Shown: positions 1 to 7,596 of the stretch, one piece after another | How positions within the stretch are numbered: position 1 is the first letter of the stretch | Layout: every line of letters begins with the position of its first letter | IMG/VR virus record: IMGVR_UViG_3300010354_013305 | Coordinates: 1-31,920 of that record | Source of the DNA: a virus | DNA length: 31,920 nt | Direction: 5' to 3' (one strand) | Program-made: the position numbers and the translations under genes | The notes under the pieces: generated by a model | What the model saw: the letters and a program-made list of their open reading frames with translations, nothing else | Database searches by the model: none | What the model was told of the DNA's origin: nothing

Positions 1-2448
1 AAGCCCATTGTTTAAAAGAGAATTAGCATTGTTAGGAATATCAATAAAACCATATGAGCCTTCAGAGCCTATCATAAGACCGTCGTGTATTATTGTCGTT
101 CCGTTTGGCACCTGAAGATTGCCGGTATCAGTAAATGTCCAAACATTAACACCACCTGCGGTGTTTAATCTAATCACGCCAGCGGCCGCTGTGTATAAAT
201 CTATATTACCACCACTATTAGCATCAATAGTAATATTACCACCAGTACCATTAGCACTACTACCGCTTTCAATGTTGATCCACCCTCCGTTGGCTCCAGC
301 TCCGTCACCGGCGTTGCCTGCTTGGAAGTTCAGGTATCCACCACCACCGTTACCTTGTCCGCGGCCAGCACGGATCTTTATATCCCCACCATCGCCGCCA
401 GCACTACCACCTGGGCCCGCCCATAGATAAATGTCGCCACCTTCGCCGGCTGTTCCTGTATAACCCGGAGCACCTTGTATAATTACTCGTTCAGCACTAT
501 TAAAATATGCTGTACTTGAAGGTCCGTAGATAATGGCTTGTTGCGAAGGATCATCAAATTTCAGCGTTTGACCTGTGCCACTAGGATTAGCATTGTCACT
601 GATCGGTACTGTTAGTGTTGGAAACTTAGTTGTCCCACCTTGCTTGAAAGCCCATTCTTCTAGCCCTGAATTGAAGTTGATAGAGCCATGAACACCATAG
701 GTATCTACAAAAGTTTGTCCAGCAGAGACAGTAATGCTGCCACCTGGTGCTGATGAATACGCTGATCCACCACCGCCACGGGTGAATGTGTAAGATTCGG
801 TATTAACAAATACTGATCCATCAGTGCCATCGATGTGGATTAGTATCAATCCAGGAGTTGGTTCTGTTATAGATGTTACTACCTTAATGCCAAATATTCC
901 AACTCCTGATACTAGATCTCCAACGATCACATTAACAAGGTCTGGATAATTTGACGTATATTCTGAGAATACATTATTACTTTCGTTATTACCGTTTATA
1001 GCAGTTACAACTGTTGTGCCGTAGGCTGTAAATCCAGTACCGTCAACTGGAATAGTTGCGTCAGGATCGTAATACAGATCTACTACGGTGTCGCTGAGAT
1101 CACTGACATAGAACATTCGATTATTTAATTGTGTGGTTGTAGTGATGCCTTCAAACACAACGGTATTACCTGACATTAAGCGATGGTTTGTATTAAAGGT
1201 TACTCTAACTGGATTGAGGTTTTCTATTATTGCGACTGCTGCGCCACTGAGTTTTAGACCATTAGGGCCACCAGCACCACCAGCAAGCAGTATATTACCA
1301 CCGTTGTTATAATCACCAGGGCCACCTTGAAGAGTTACATTACCGCCACGTTCTGTATATCCAACACCGTATCCGCCTCCAATAGTAATGTTACCACCAA
1401 TATTACCAGTATCAGCTGGTCCATCAAGTTGTCCAGCGTGGCCGCCTAGTATGGCTATATCGCCACCACCGTTACCTGGATCGCTGTTGCCTGCATAAAG
1501 ATTGATGTCTCCGCCTTCTGAATCAGTGCCTGGTAAATTTTTACCTTGTAAAGTAATGTCGTCACCAGATGAAAAACTGATATCGTTGCTGGTATCTGCG
1601 TTAGAGTAGGAGCCATTAAAAATTACACTATTACCAGCACTATCTCTAATATCTCCTCCTGCTGGTAGGTAGATATTACCCTGTACATCAAAAATCCATC
1701 CTTTGTCGCTAGCACTGACAATCAGTTCGTCTGTGCTACGAATCTTAGCAAGGTCTGCTGGTCCTGGTGCTGGACTAAATGCTATTTGAAGACTGTAAAG
1801 ACCTGTTTCAAGATCGGGTCCCATAACCTCTACAAGAATGTCAACATTAACTCCAGTAATGCCGTGATCTGCTTCTGTATATCTAAATGCCTGTTGCCCT
1901 ACATAACCTCTGTCAGTATTAAATGTTGGATCTTCAACTAACCATTGGAACTGTGCTCCTTGTCCTTGTAGTTGTACGCCAAGGCTGATTGTGCCGTCGC
2001 CTTGAAATGTTCCGCCACCGTTATAATGCGCTTCATCAAATACTGCGGTAAACTGCACGGGAAACTTAATAGGTAATTCTATATCACCCTGAGCGTTAAA
2101 TGTCCAACCAAAACTGCCACCTTGACCTCGGCCTTCTGTGTTAGAAATAACATTTAAACCACGTCTAGATGTAACTGCTAGGTTACCGCTTATTGATGCT
2201 ATTTCAGCACCTTGAATAAGCAGCTGATCACCTCCTGTTATTGCTGGAAATGTTGTGTAAGGGTTAGCACCACCTGTTAAAATGACTTCATCGCCACTTG
2301 CTGTTAGTCTATCTGAACTGCTGCCATCTGAACCTAGATTATTGTAAAGCTCGTCGAAGTTTTGATTTATTTTATCGAAAGCAGATCGAATACTTTCTCC
2401 GTCCCCCTGTAGTTCCCCTGAACCAATGTTTATTGTTTGTTTAGCCAT
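1..2448 (-). CDS. Tail-fibre-like structural protein, glycine-rich (3' end off window)
   Basis: The frame is open from ATG 2448 to the left edge (816 codons, no stop seen), so the C-terminus is missing. The N-terminus (MAKQTINIGSG, then GESIRSAFDKINQNFDELY at about residues 17-35) matches the starts of the fibre genes beginning at 27687 and 22593, suggesting a shared virion-attachment module. Two glycine-rich blocks of the type GGDI-x-hydrophobic-AG-x-GG occur at about residues 312-396 and 667-752. They resemble the polyglycine sandwich of some T4-like adhesins and a similar block in the gene at 19332-21290. The rest is beta-rich and low in cysteine. The start is preceded only by a weak GGGG. 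It is probably a distal fibre or adhesin; the exact tail position is unknown. Confidence 0.75.
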   Translation of the reverse strand, partial: MAKQTINIGSGELQGDGESIRSAFDKINQNFDELYNNLGSDGSSSDRLTASGDEVILTGGANPYTTFPAITGGDQLLIQGAEIASISGNLAVTSRRGLNVISNTEGRGQGGSFGWTFNAQGDIELPIKFPVQFTAVFDEAHYNGGGTFQGDGTISLGVQLQGQGAQFQWLVEDPTFNTDRGYVGQQAFRYTEADHGITGVNVDILVEVMGPDLETGLYSLQIAFSPAPGPADLAKIRSTDELIVSASDKGWIFDVQGNIYLPAGGDIRDSAGNSVIFNGSYSNADTSNDISFSSGDDITLQGKNLPGTDSEGGDINLYAGNSDPGNGGGDIAILGGHAGQLDGPADTGNIGGNITIGGGYGVGYTERGGNVTLQGGPGDYNNGGNILLAGGAGGPNGLKLSGAAVAIIENLNPVRVTFNTNHRLMSGNTVVFEGITTTTQLNNRMFYVSDLSDTVVDLYYDPDATIPVDGTGFTAYGTTVVTAINGNNESNNVFSEYTSNYPDLVNVIVGDLVSGVGIFGIKVVTSITEPTPGLILIHIDGTDGSVFVNTESYTFTRGGGGSAYSSAPGGSITVSAGQTFVDTYGVHGSINFNSGLEEWAFKQGGTTKFPTLTVPISDNANPSGTGQTLKFDDPSQQAIIYGPSSTAYFNSAERVIIQGAPGYTGTAGEGGDIYLWAGPGGSAGGDGGDIKIRAGRGQGNGGGGYLNFQAGNAGDGAGANGGWINIESGSSANGTGGNITIDANSGGNIDLYTAAAGVIRLNTAGGVNVWTFTDTGNLQVPNGTTIIHDGLMIGSEGSYGFIDIPNNANSLLNNGL

Positions 2449-2458
2449 AAAAACCCCG

Positions 2459-2872
2459 TTATAAATTTACACGAATGCTATCGACACTACCAGTGGTCCA
2501 ATTAGTGATTTTGGCTCGTACCCATACAAAGTTGCCTGTAAAGTTATAAGCAAATGCATTAGTAGTAGAGGTAGAGTATGTAATCTGGCTAACAGACCCT
2601 ATAATTGCTGACCCTGTAGTGTCAACAGAAAAAGAAGTATCTGAGCTAAGTTTAATATTAACCCAATCATTTTCAGTTGGTTCAGTGGCTAGACTACCTT
2701 GAATTGTGATAGTTCCGCAGAATCCTATAAGGTTCCAGACTACGGTATGTAACCCGTCTGATCTACCATAGTACCCGTCCCCTTTTATAGGATCAGAGGT
2801 GTAGGTTTCTATATCAGTGTTTAACGGATTATGGGCTTGATTACTAACTAGTATACTGGCGAGATTTGGCAT
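2459..2872 (-). CDS. Small beta-rich protein, probably structural
   Basis: A 137-aa protein with no signal peptide, membrane segment or cysteine pair. It is rich in Thr/Ser/Ile/Val with alternating hydrophobics (for example GTITIQGSLATEPTENDW and NFVWVRAKITNWTTGSV), as in a compact beta-sandwich. It lies 10 nt upstream of the fibre gene ending at the left edge and downstream of clpA, so it is likely a virion or fibre-associated component. I do not recognise the family. The ATG at 2872 has no visible Shine-Dalgarno sequence; an 8-bp hairpin and a NATAAATA box lie directly upstream, so it may start its own, nearly leaderless, late transcript. Confidence 0.65.
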   Translation of the reverse strand: MPNLASILVSNQAHNPLNTDIETYTSDPIKGDGYYGRSDGLHTVVWNLIGFCGTITIQGSLATEPTENDWVNIKLSSDTSFSVDTTGSAIIGSVSQITYSTSTTNAFAYNFTGNFVWVRAKITNWTTGSVDSIRVNL

Positions 2873-2874
2873 AA

Positions 2875-2898
2875 TGTAGTATTTATGTTGATACTACA
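2875..2898 (-). promoter_or_regulatory. Hairpin containing a late-promoter-like CATAAATA box
   Basis: TGTAGTAT (2875-2882) and ATACTACA (2891-2898) are perfect 8-bp inverted repeats around an 8-nt loop. On the minus strand the box CATAAATA (2887 to 2880) overlaps the loop and one arm. The ATG of the 137-aa gene starts 7 nt after the box, leaving essentially no untranslated leader if initiation follows T4 late-promoter geometry. There is no U-run, so a terminator is less likely. Confidence 0.4.
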
Positions 2899-2914
2899 CA
2901 TGCCAAGCCTTGAG

Positions 2915-5146
2915 TTAGTTGACAGTTTCTATAGCTATAGATTCTGATTTCAGTGAAATTTTACCATTGATGAAATCAATCTTAACAGTGCCCCCTTGTT
3001 TTAAAGCACCAAACAGTATTTCTCTGCTTAACGGACGCTTAATTTCTTTATCAATTACTCGTTGTAAAGGTCTTGCCCCCATTTTACGATCAAATCCCTG
3101 TTTAACTAGCTCATCGATAGCTTCATCGCTGATCTCAACATTGATGTTTTTATCTTTGATCTGTTCTTTAAGTTCAACAAGGAACTTACCTACAATCTTG
3201 ATCATAGTTACATCGTTAAGCCGATCAAACTTGACTACTCCATCTAATCTATTTCTAAACTCCGGTGCAAAGAATTTTTTCAGTTCTTTGTCATCGTGTT
3301 CTTTTTCTTGATGACCGAACCCTATGGCATTTCTGTCTGCTGCTTCTGCTCCTAGATTTGTAGTCATAATTAAAATTAAATTACGGCAATCAGCTTGTTT
3401 TCCGTTTGATCCAGTAACAAAACCGTTATCCATGATCTGTAGTAATACTGTACTTACATCCGGATGGCTTTTTTCAATCTCGTCTAGTAACAGCACACAA
3501 TGAGGGTTTTCTTGTAGTTTAGTAATTAGCAACCCTGCATTCTCTTCAAAGCCAACATAACCTGGAGGACTACCGATCAGCTTACTAACACTATGTTTTT
3601 CTTGGTATTCACTCATGTCAAACCTAATTAAAGGAATTCCTAGTTGCTTACTAAGTTGTTTAGCAGTTTCTGTTTTACCACAACCAGTAGGTCCGATAAA
3701 AACAAAGCTACCAATCGGCTTATTTTCTGCTTTAAGACCTGCTTGAGCAATATAGATCTTATCTACAATAGTTTCAATGGCAGAATCTTGTCCGTAGATT
3801 TCAGCTTTAAGGTTTCGATCAAGGTTGCTAAGATTGTTGTTTTCTTTGTGTTTAACTGTATCCTCGGGAATTCTTGTGGCTTTGCTTAGTTCGAATTGAA
3901 CATTTTCCACATCAACAGTTCGGTCAGTTTGCTGACTAAGCTTAAATCTGGAGCAAGCACAGTCGATTAAATCAATAGCTTTATCAGGCAGCTTTTTATC
4001 AGTTTGATATTTTACACTAAGACTAACAGCTGATCGAATTGCATCGTCAGTAATAGTAACTTTATGAAATTCTTCATAGTATTTTTTAATACCTAATAGG
4101 ATTTCAACAGCCATTTCAGCACTAGGCTCGTCGATAGTGATTCTTTGAAAACGACGCATTAATGCTCGATCCTTTTCAAAGCTTTTTCGATATTCTTCCC
4201 ATGTGGTACTAGCAACAACCTTGATGTCTCCTTTACTAAGTATAGGTTTCATCATATTAGCAAGATCGTTACTATTTTGATTAGCAGCACCAGCACCGCT
4301 CATCATATGAGCTTCATCAATAAACAAAATTGCTTTGCCTTTTTTCTGAAGAGCTTTAAGAACAACCTTAAATCGTTCTTCAAAATCACCACGATATTTG
4401 CTTCCAGCAAGCATAGCACTAATGTCAAGGTTGTATACTTTGTAGTCTTTTAAGAATTCTGGACATTTACCGTTAACAATATTGTAGGCTAATCCCTCAG
4501 CGATAGCAGTTTTACCTACACCGGGATCTCCTACAAGTAAGACATTACTTTTATTTCTACGACCTAAAGATAACGCAATTTGATCAAGCTCGTCTTCTCG
4601 ACCGATTACTGGGTCGATCTTAGTTTTCTTTACTTCCTCGTTAAGATTAGTAGTAAATGATTTTAGAGCTTTTTCAGCAGCATGGTCAGCTACTTGATCT
4701 TCCTCATCGCTGTCGATCTCTGTATTAAGATATTCTATGAACTTGTCTTTAGATATTCCAGCTTTTTGAATGTAGTAGAAAGCATAACTTTTCTTTTCAC
4801 TCATTACGCTTAAGAAAACATCGGTTAGTTCAATCTTTTGCCTACCACTAAACAAGACCTGTGTAAACGACCTATTAAGTACTCTTTCAACTGTATGAGT
4901 TTTCTTAGGCTTTGAATTTGTATCTTGTATGACGATATCACTACAGTTATTTTTAAGATAATGTTCGAGATTTTTCTTAATAAACTCAGTATCAGTTCCA
5001 AACCCAGATAACACTTTAACAAATCCATCCTCACATAACATGGCAAAAGTTAAGTGTTCTAAAGTAATATATTCGTGATTGAGTTTTTTAGCTATATCTA
5101 CAGCTTTTTCAAAAACAACCTGTAATTCATTGCTTGGTTCAACCAT
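2915..5146 (-). CDS. clpA: ClpA-like AAA+ unfoldase (Clp protease ATP-binding subunit)
   Basis: A 743-aa hexameric-unfoldase homologue that would feed substrates to ClpP. In order: a Clp N-domain (about 1-145); the first AAA+ module with Walker A GDPGVGKT (206-213) and Walker B ILFIDEAH (273-280); a short linker; the second AAA+ module with Walker A GPTGCGKT (485-492) and Walker B VLLLDE (551-556); and FRNRLD (630-635) near the arginine-finger region. The long coiled-coil M domain of ClpB is absent, so this is a protease-type ClpA rather than a disaggregase. A ClpP-docking IGF-type loop is visible at 608-610. The start overlaps the end of the deformylase gene by 8 nt, implying co-translation. 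No clpP or clpS lies in this window, so it may capture host ClpP. ClpA in a T4-like phage is unusual. Confidence 0.93.
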   Translation of the reverse strand: MVEPSNELQVVFEKAVDIAKKLNHEYITLEHLTFAMLCEDGFVKVLSGFGTDTEFIKKNLEHYLKNNCSDIVIQDTNSKPKKTHTVERVLNRSFTQVLFSGRQKIELTDVFLSVMSEKKSYAFYYIQKAGISKDKFIEYLNTEIDSDEEDQVADHAAEKALKSFTTNLNEEVKKTKIDPVIGREDELDQIALSLGRRNKSNVLLVGDPGVGKTAIAEGLAYNIVNGKCPEFLKDYKVYNLDISAMLAGSKYRGDFEERFKVVLKALQKKGKAILFIDEAHMMSGAGAANQNSNDLANMMKPILSKGDIKVVASTTWEEYRKSFEKDRALMRRFQRITIDEPSAEMAVEILLGIKKYYEEFHKVTITDDAIRSAVSLSVKYQTDKKLPDKAIDLIDCACSRFKLSQQTDRTVDVENVQFELSKATRIPEDTVKHKENNNLSNLDRNLKAEIYGQDSAIETIVDKIYIAQAGLKAENKPIGSFVFIGPTGCGKTETAKQLSKQLGIPLIRFDMSEYQEKHSVSKLIGSPPGYVGFEENAGLLITKLQENPHCVLLLDEIEKSHPDVSTVLLQIMDNGFVTGSNGKQADCRNLILIMTTNLGAEAADRNAIGFGHQEKEHDDKELKKFFAPEFRNRLDGVVKFDRLNDVTMIKIVGKFLVELKEQIKDKNINVEISDEAIDELVKQGFDRKMGARPLQRVIDKEIKRPLSREILFGALKQGGTVKIDFINGKISLKSESIAIETVN

Positions 5147-5651
5147 TTTTTTCGTATTTCCTTTTTTTCTTTTGTGCCATTTCTAATTTAAGTTTACTGA
5201 CTCGGTCAGTATAACATATTCCGTGTAAATGGTCAAATTCATGTTGAAAGCATTTGGCAAGATAGCCGTCGATTTTTACTTCTTCTATTCCTCCTCTTGC
5301 ATTAGTATACCTAGCCACAATCCATTCTGGTCGTGTAACAGTTAGCCAAATACCAGGGAAGCTTAGACATCCTTCGCGATCAAGTACCTTATTTTCGCTA
5401 ACTTCTATGATCTCTGGGTTAATAATAGCAAATGGTTTAGGGAAATCTCTAATCATATGCGACCCCATAACAAAGATTTGAGCATCTAACCCAACTTGAT
5501 TGGCAGCTAGACCGATACCTTGATTTTGGTGCATGATTTTAATCATCTCGGCTTCTACAGCCTGTGCGTCGTATTTGTTAAAGTCGAATATTTGAGTTGG
5601 TTTATGTAATAGATCAAAAGGATCATGCTGTAATGCTAGATCTAATGTCAT
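5139..5651 (-). CDS. def: Peptide deformylase
   Basis: A 170-aa Fe/Zn hydrolase that removes the N-formyl group from nascent proteins. All three family motifs are present: GIGLAANQ (45-52), EGCLS (93-97) and HEFDH (137-141). The metal ligands would be C95, H137 and H141, with E138 catalytic. It ends in a strongly basic tail (MAQKKKRKYEKNG). The gene overlaps the upstream J-protein gene by 29 nt and the downstream clpA by 8 nt, so the three are a tight translational unit. Phage deformylases are well known in marine T4-like phages, where they are thought to help process phage or host proteins during infection; the pairing with dnaJ and clpA is the notable part. Confidence 0.95.
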   Translation of the reverse strand: MTLDLALQHDPFDLLHKPTQIFDFNKYDAQAVEAEMIKIMHQNQGIGLAANQVGLDAQIFVMGSHMIRDFPKPFAIINPEIIEVSENKVLDREGCLSFPGIWLTVTRPEWIVARYTNARGGIEEVKIDGYLAKCFQHEFDHLHGICYTDRVSKLKLEMAQKKKRKYEKNG

Positions 5652-6453
5652 TTATATTTTTCCTTTGTTCATCAGTTAATTGTTTTGGGATATCAACAAC
5701 TACTCTTACATATAAATTACCTTTCATGCTATTTTGTTTGTAAGGTAATCCTTGGTTACTTAAGTTTAATACTGCAAACGGTTGTGTTCCAGGCGGAACT
5801 GTAACCTGTAGTTTTCGATAATCAATAGTATCAACAAATATGTTAGTTCCGAGTATAGCATCAAAGACATTGATATTAATATCTATTTGAAGATCTGCAC
5901 CTTGCCTTCTAAATCTAGGATGGGGAATTTCTTCTATAATAGCTATTAGATCACCTCGAGGCAGTTGATCAGAAGTATCATCCCCCATTCCTCGAAATCG
6001 AATTGCATCTCCTTTTTCTACTCCAGGTGGGATAAAAATATCAATGGTTTCTTCTCGTCCGCTAGGTAAACGCATAGATCCTATTATGTTTTTTCCAGTA
6101 AATATTTCTTCTAAAGTTAGTTGTACTTTTAGATTTACATGCTTATTTGGTTGTGTTCTTTGCCTAAATCCCTGACCGAACCTGGTACCGAACATATCGC
6201 CACCAGGTCCAAAATGAAAACTAAACCCTGGAAACCCAAATCCGCCCATTTGGTCTACTTGGCGTTGTTGGTCGTAGTTTTGTCTTTTATGTTCGTCGCC
6301 TAAAATACTATATGCTTCATTAATTTGCTTAAAGCGTTCTTCATTACCACCTCTATCTGGGTGGTGAGTCATAGCTAATTTTTTAAATGCCTTCTTAATG
6401 TCGTCTTGGTTAGCAGATTCTGCTACACCTAGTATTTGGTAGTAATTTAGCAT
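5623..6453 (-). CDS. DnaJ-like co-chaperone (CbpA type, no zinc finger)
   Basis: A 276-aa class B J-protein that would stimulate host DnaK ATPase and deliver substrates. A J-domain spans about 1-66 with HPD at 31-33, followed by a Gly/Phe-rich linker (about 69-98) and the paired beta-barrel C-terminal substrate-binding region (about 104-255, including IPPGVEKGDAIRFRGMGD). There are no cysteines, so the DnaJ zinc-finger domain is absent, as in CbpA. Its start at 6453 lies only a few nt after a terminator-like hairpin and lacks a normally spaced ribosome site, so expression control is unclear. It is the first gene of the dnaJ-def-clpA unit. Confidence 0.92.
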   Translation of the reverse strand: MLNYYQILGVAESANQDDIKKAFKKLAMTHHPDRGGNEERFKQINEAYSILGDEHKRQNYDQQRQVDQMGGFGFPGFSFHFGPGGDMFGTRFGQGFRQRTQPNKHVNLKVQLTLEEIFTGKNIIGSMRLPSGREETIDIFIPPGVEKGDAIRFRGMGDDTSDQLPRGDLIAIIEEIPHPRFRRQGADLQIDININVFDAILGTNIFVDTIDYRKLQVTVPPGTQPFAVLNLSNQGLPYKQNSMKGNLYVRVVVDIPKQLTDEQRKNINDIRSSITA

Positions 6454-6456
6454 GAG

Positions 6457-6485
6457 AATAAAAAGGACCGTAGAGAACGGTCCTT
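6457..6485 (-). terminator. Terminator-like hairpin directly before the dnaJ-like start
   Basis: AAGGACCGT (6463-6471) and ACGGTCCTT (6477-6485) form a perfect 9-bp stem with a 5-nt loop. On the minus strand it is followed by a T-rich tract that runs almost into the ATG at 6453. It would end the lysis/secreted-protein transcript. The only good Shine-Dalgarno sequence nearby (AGAAGGA) overlaps the 5' arm, so the same hairpin could also gate dnaJ translation. Confidence 0.6.
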
Positions 6486-6511
6486 CTATTTACTTTTTCT
6501 ACCTAAGTAGA

Positions 6512-6736
6512 TTATTTTTTGTCAGGTACTTTTGTTCCTTCGTGTTTTTGATGTACCTTAACTTCTTTACAGTCTTGTTTAGGCTTTTGTGTTTTCGGGT
6601 CCATGACTGGTTTTCCATCCTTACCTTGCACATCGACGCAGACTTTTTTGGTCTCTTGTTTCTTTTCAGCATCTGCGGCATATGCTGACATAGATAAGGT
6701 AATTGCTAGACCTAAAGCTAAGAAAATTTGTTTCAT
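6512..6736 (-). CDS. Small secreted lysine-rich protein
   Basis: A 74-aa protein with a clear Sec signal peptide (MKQIFLALGLAITLSMSAYA, likely cleaved after A20). The mature part is about 54 residues, very rich in Lys/Asp/Glu/Gln, with two cysteines (C33, C56) that could form a disulfide in the periplasm. The strong Shine-Dalgarno AAGGAG, 7 nt before the ATG, overlaps the stop of the o-spanin gene, so it is translated with the lysis cassette. The family is not recognised. A role in lysis or periplasmic defence is inferred from position only. The transcript probably ends at the hairpin at 6463-6485. Confidence 0.75.
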   Translation of the reverse strand: MKQIFLALGLAITLSMSAYAADAEKKQETKKVCVDVQGKDGKPVMDPKTQKPKQDCKEVKVHQKHEGTKVPDKK

Positions 6737-6747
6737 GTTTCGCTCCT

Positions 6748-7020
6748 TTACTTTTTCTTAGGGTTATTAAAGTTATCTCGTTGGGTATCGTACCATTCGA
6801 TCCAACCGTCAACTTTATTTGAACATTGATAGTATGTTCCGTAATTATCAATGATTATTTTTAACATATCTGTTATGTTTTTAGTTTTATCATCTACTTC
6901 TTTAAGTTCGGGGCATTTAATCTTAAGTTCAGGCACTGCTTCGGGAAATTTTTGTTTTACTGGAACAAGAATCGAGCAACCTGATACAGCTAGGGCTAGT
7001 GCTAATATTAAGAATCTCAT
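6748..7020 (-). CDS. Outer-membrane spanin lipoprotein (o-spanin, Rz1-like)
   Basis: A 90-aa lipoprotein: hydrophobic N-terminus, lipobox AVSGC with lipidated C15, then a short periplasmic domain with C36 and C66 and an aromatic tail (WIEWYDTQ). Such proteins pair with an inner-membrane spanin to fuse the two membranes in the last step of lysis. It overlaps the upstream two-TM gene by ATGA at 7017-7020 and has a strong AAGGAGG Shine-Dalgarno. Its place directly after the endolysin and membrane-protein genes supports the lysis role; the sequence family itself is assigned by pattern. Confidence 0.75.
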   Translation of the reverse strand: MRFLILALALAVSGCSILVPVKQKFPEAVPELKIKCPELKEVDDKTKNITDMLKIIIDNYGTYYQCSNKVDGWIEWYDTQRDNFNNPKKK

Positions 7021-7595
7021 TTCTTGACTTCCTCCTTATTAGTAGTTTTTTCTACATCTTTAAGAAGTCTAGCTGCCTTATTATGCTCTTCAATTACAAT
7101 TTGAGGAACTGGACAATTCTTTATTGAGTCCTCGAGTTCTTTTACCTTTGCTTCGAATTTAGATCGTTCTTCAGGACTCATATCCTTGGTGATTTCTTTT
7201 ACTCTTTCAGGTCCTTGTACAATTTTTTCAACATACTCAATTTGTGTTTTACCTTTTTCTCGAATTACCCGATCCTTATAGACAACTTCTTTTTGAATCT
7301 CGACATTATGCTCAGCAGCTCGTTCTTCGGCTACTTGAATTTCAGCTTGAAGCTCTCTAGCTCGATCTCTCCAAGTCATCTCAGTGTGGTACCCTCCCCA
7401 TAAGTATACTCCGACTAGAAAGATTGCTACACTAACGGCCTGAAATAATCTATAACTTCCTGCTAGTGCGGGCATAAACCTTAATAAAGGATTTATAAGA
7501 AATAGGCTAATAATAGTGGCAATAGATCCTATCCCTAAGATAGAAAATATTATTAGTTCTAATAAGGAATCAGGTAACCATTGTAGTACCCACAT
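7017..7595 (-). CDS. Two-TM coiled-coil lysis protein (i-spanin or holin-like)
   Basis: A 192-aa protein with two hydrophobic segments (about 11-35 and 48-68), then a long charged, probably coiled-coil region (about 75-160) and a Lys-rich tail. The inter-helix loop carries arginines (LLRFMPALAGSYR), so the positive-inside rule predicts N-out and C-out. That would place the coil in the periplasm where an i-spanin needs it. I chose ATG 7595 over the in-frame TTG at 7607 because GGAGGA (7600-7605) is spaced correctly for the ATG; one base separates it from the endolysin stop. It overlaps the o-spanin start (ATGA). A holin function alone or in addition is possible. Confidence 0.7.
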   Translation of the reverse strand: MWVLQWLPDSLLELIIFSILGIGSIATIISLFLINPLLRFMPALAGSYRLFQAVSVAIFLVGVYLWGGYHTEMTWRDRARELQAEIQVAEERAAEHNVEIQKEVVYKDRVIREKGKTQIEYVEKIVQGPERVKEITKDMSPEERSKFEAKVKELEDSIKNCPVPQIVIEEHNKAARLLKDVEKTTNKEEVKK

Positions 7596-7596
7596 A

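Noticed and set aside
119-430. Proline-rich plus-strand frame
   Set aside because: Antisense shadow of the glycine-rich block in the long minus-strand fibre gene (GGN codons read as Pro/Ala).
181-460. CRISPR-like or tandem DNA repeat from periodic CCACC strings
   Set aside because: The periodicity is codon-level glycine repetition in a coding frame; no identical repeats with unique spacers.
2915-5146. ClpB disaggregase identity
   Set aside because: No coiled-coil M domain between the first AAA+ core and the linker, and an IGF-type ClpP loop is present.
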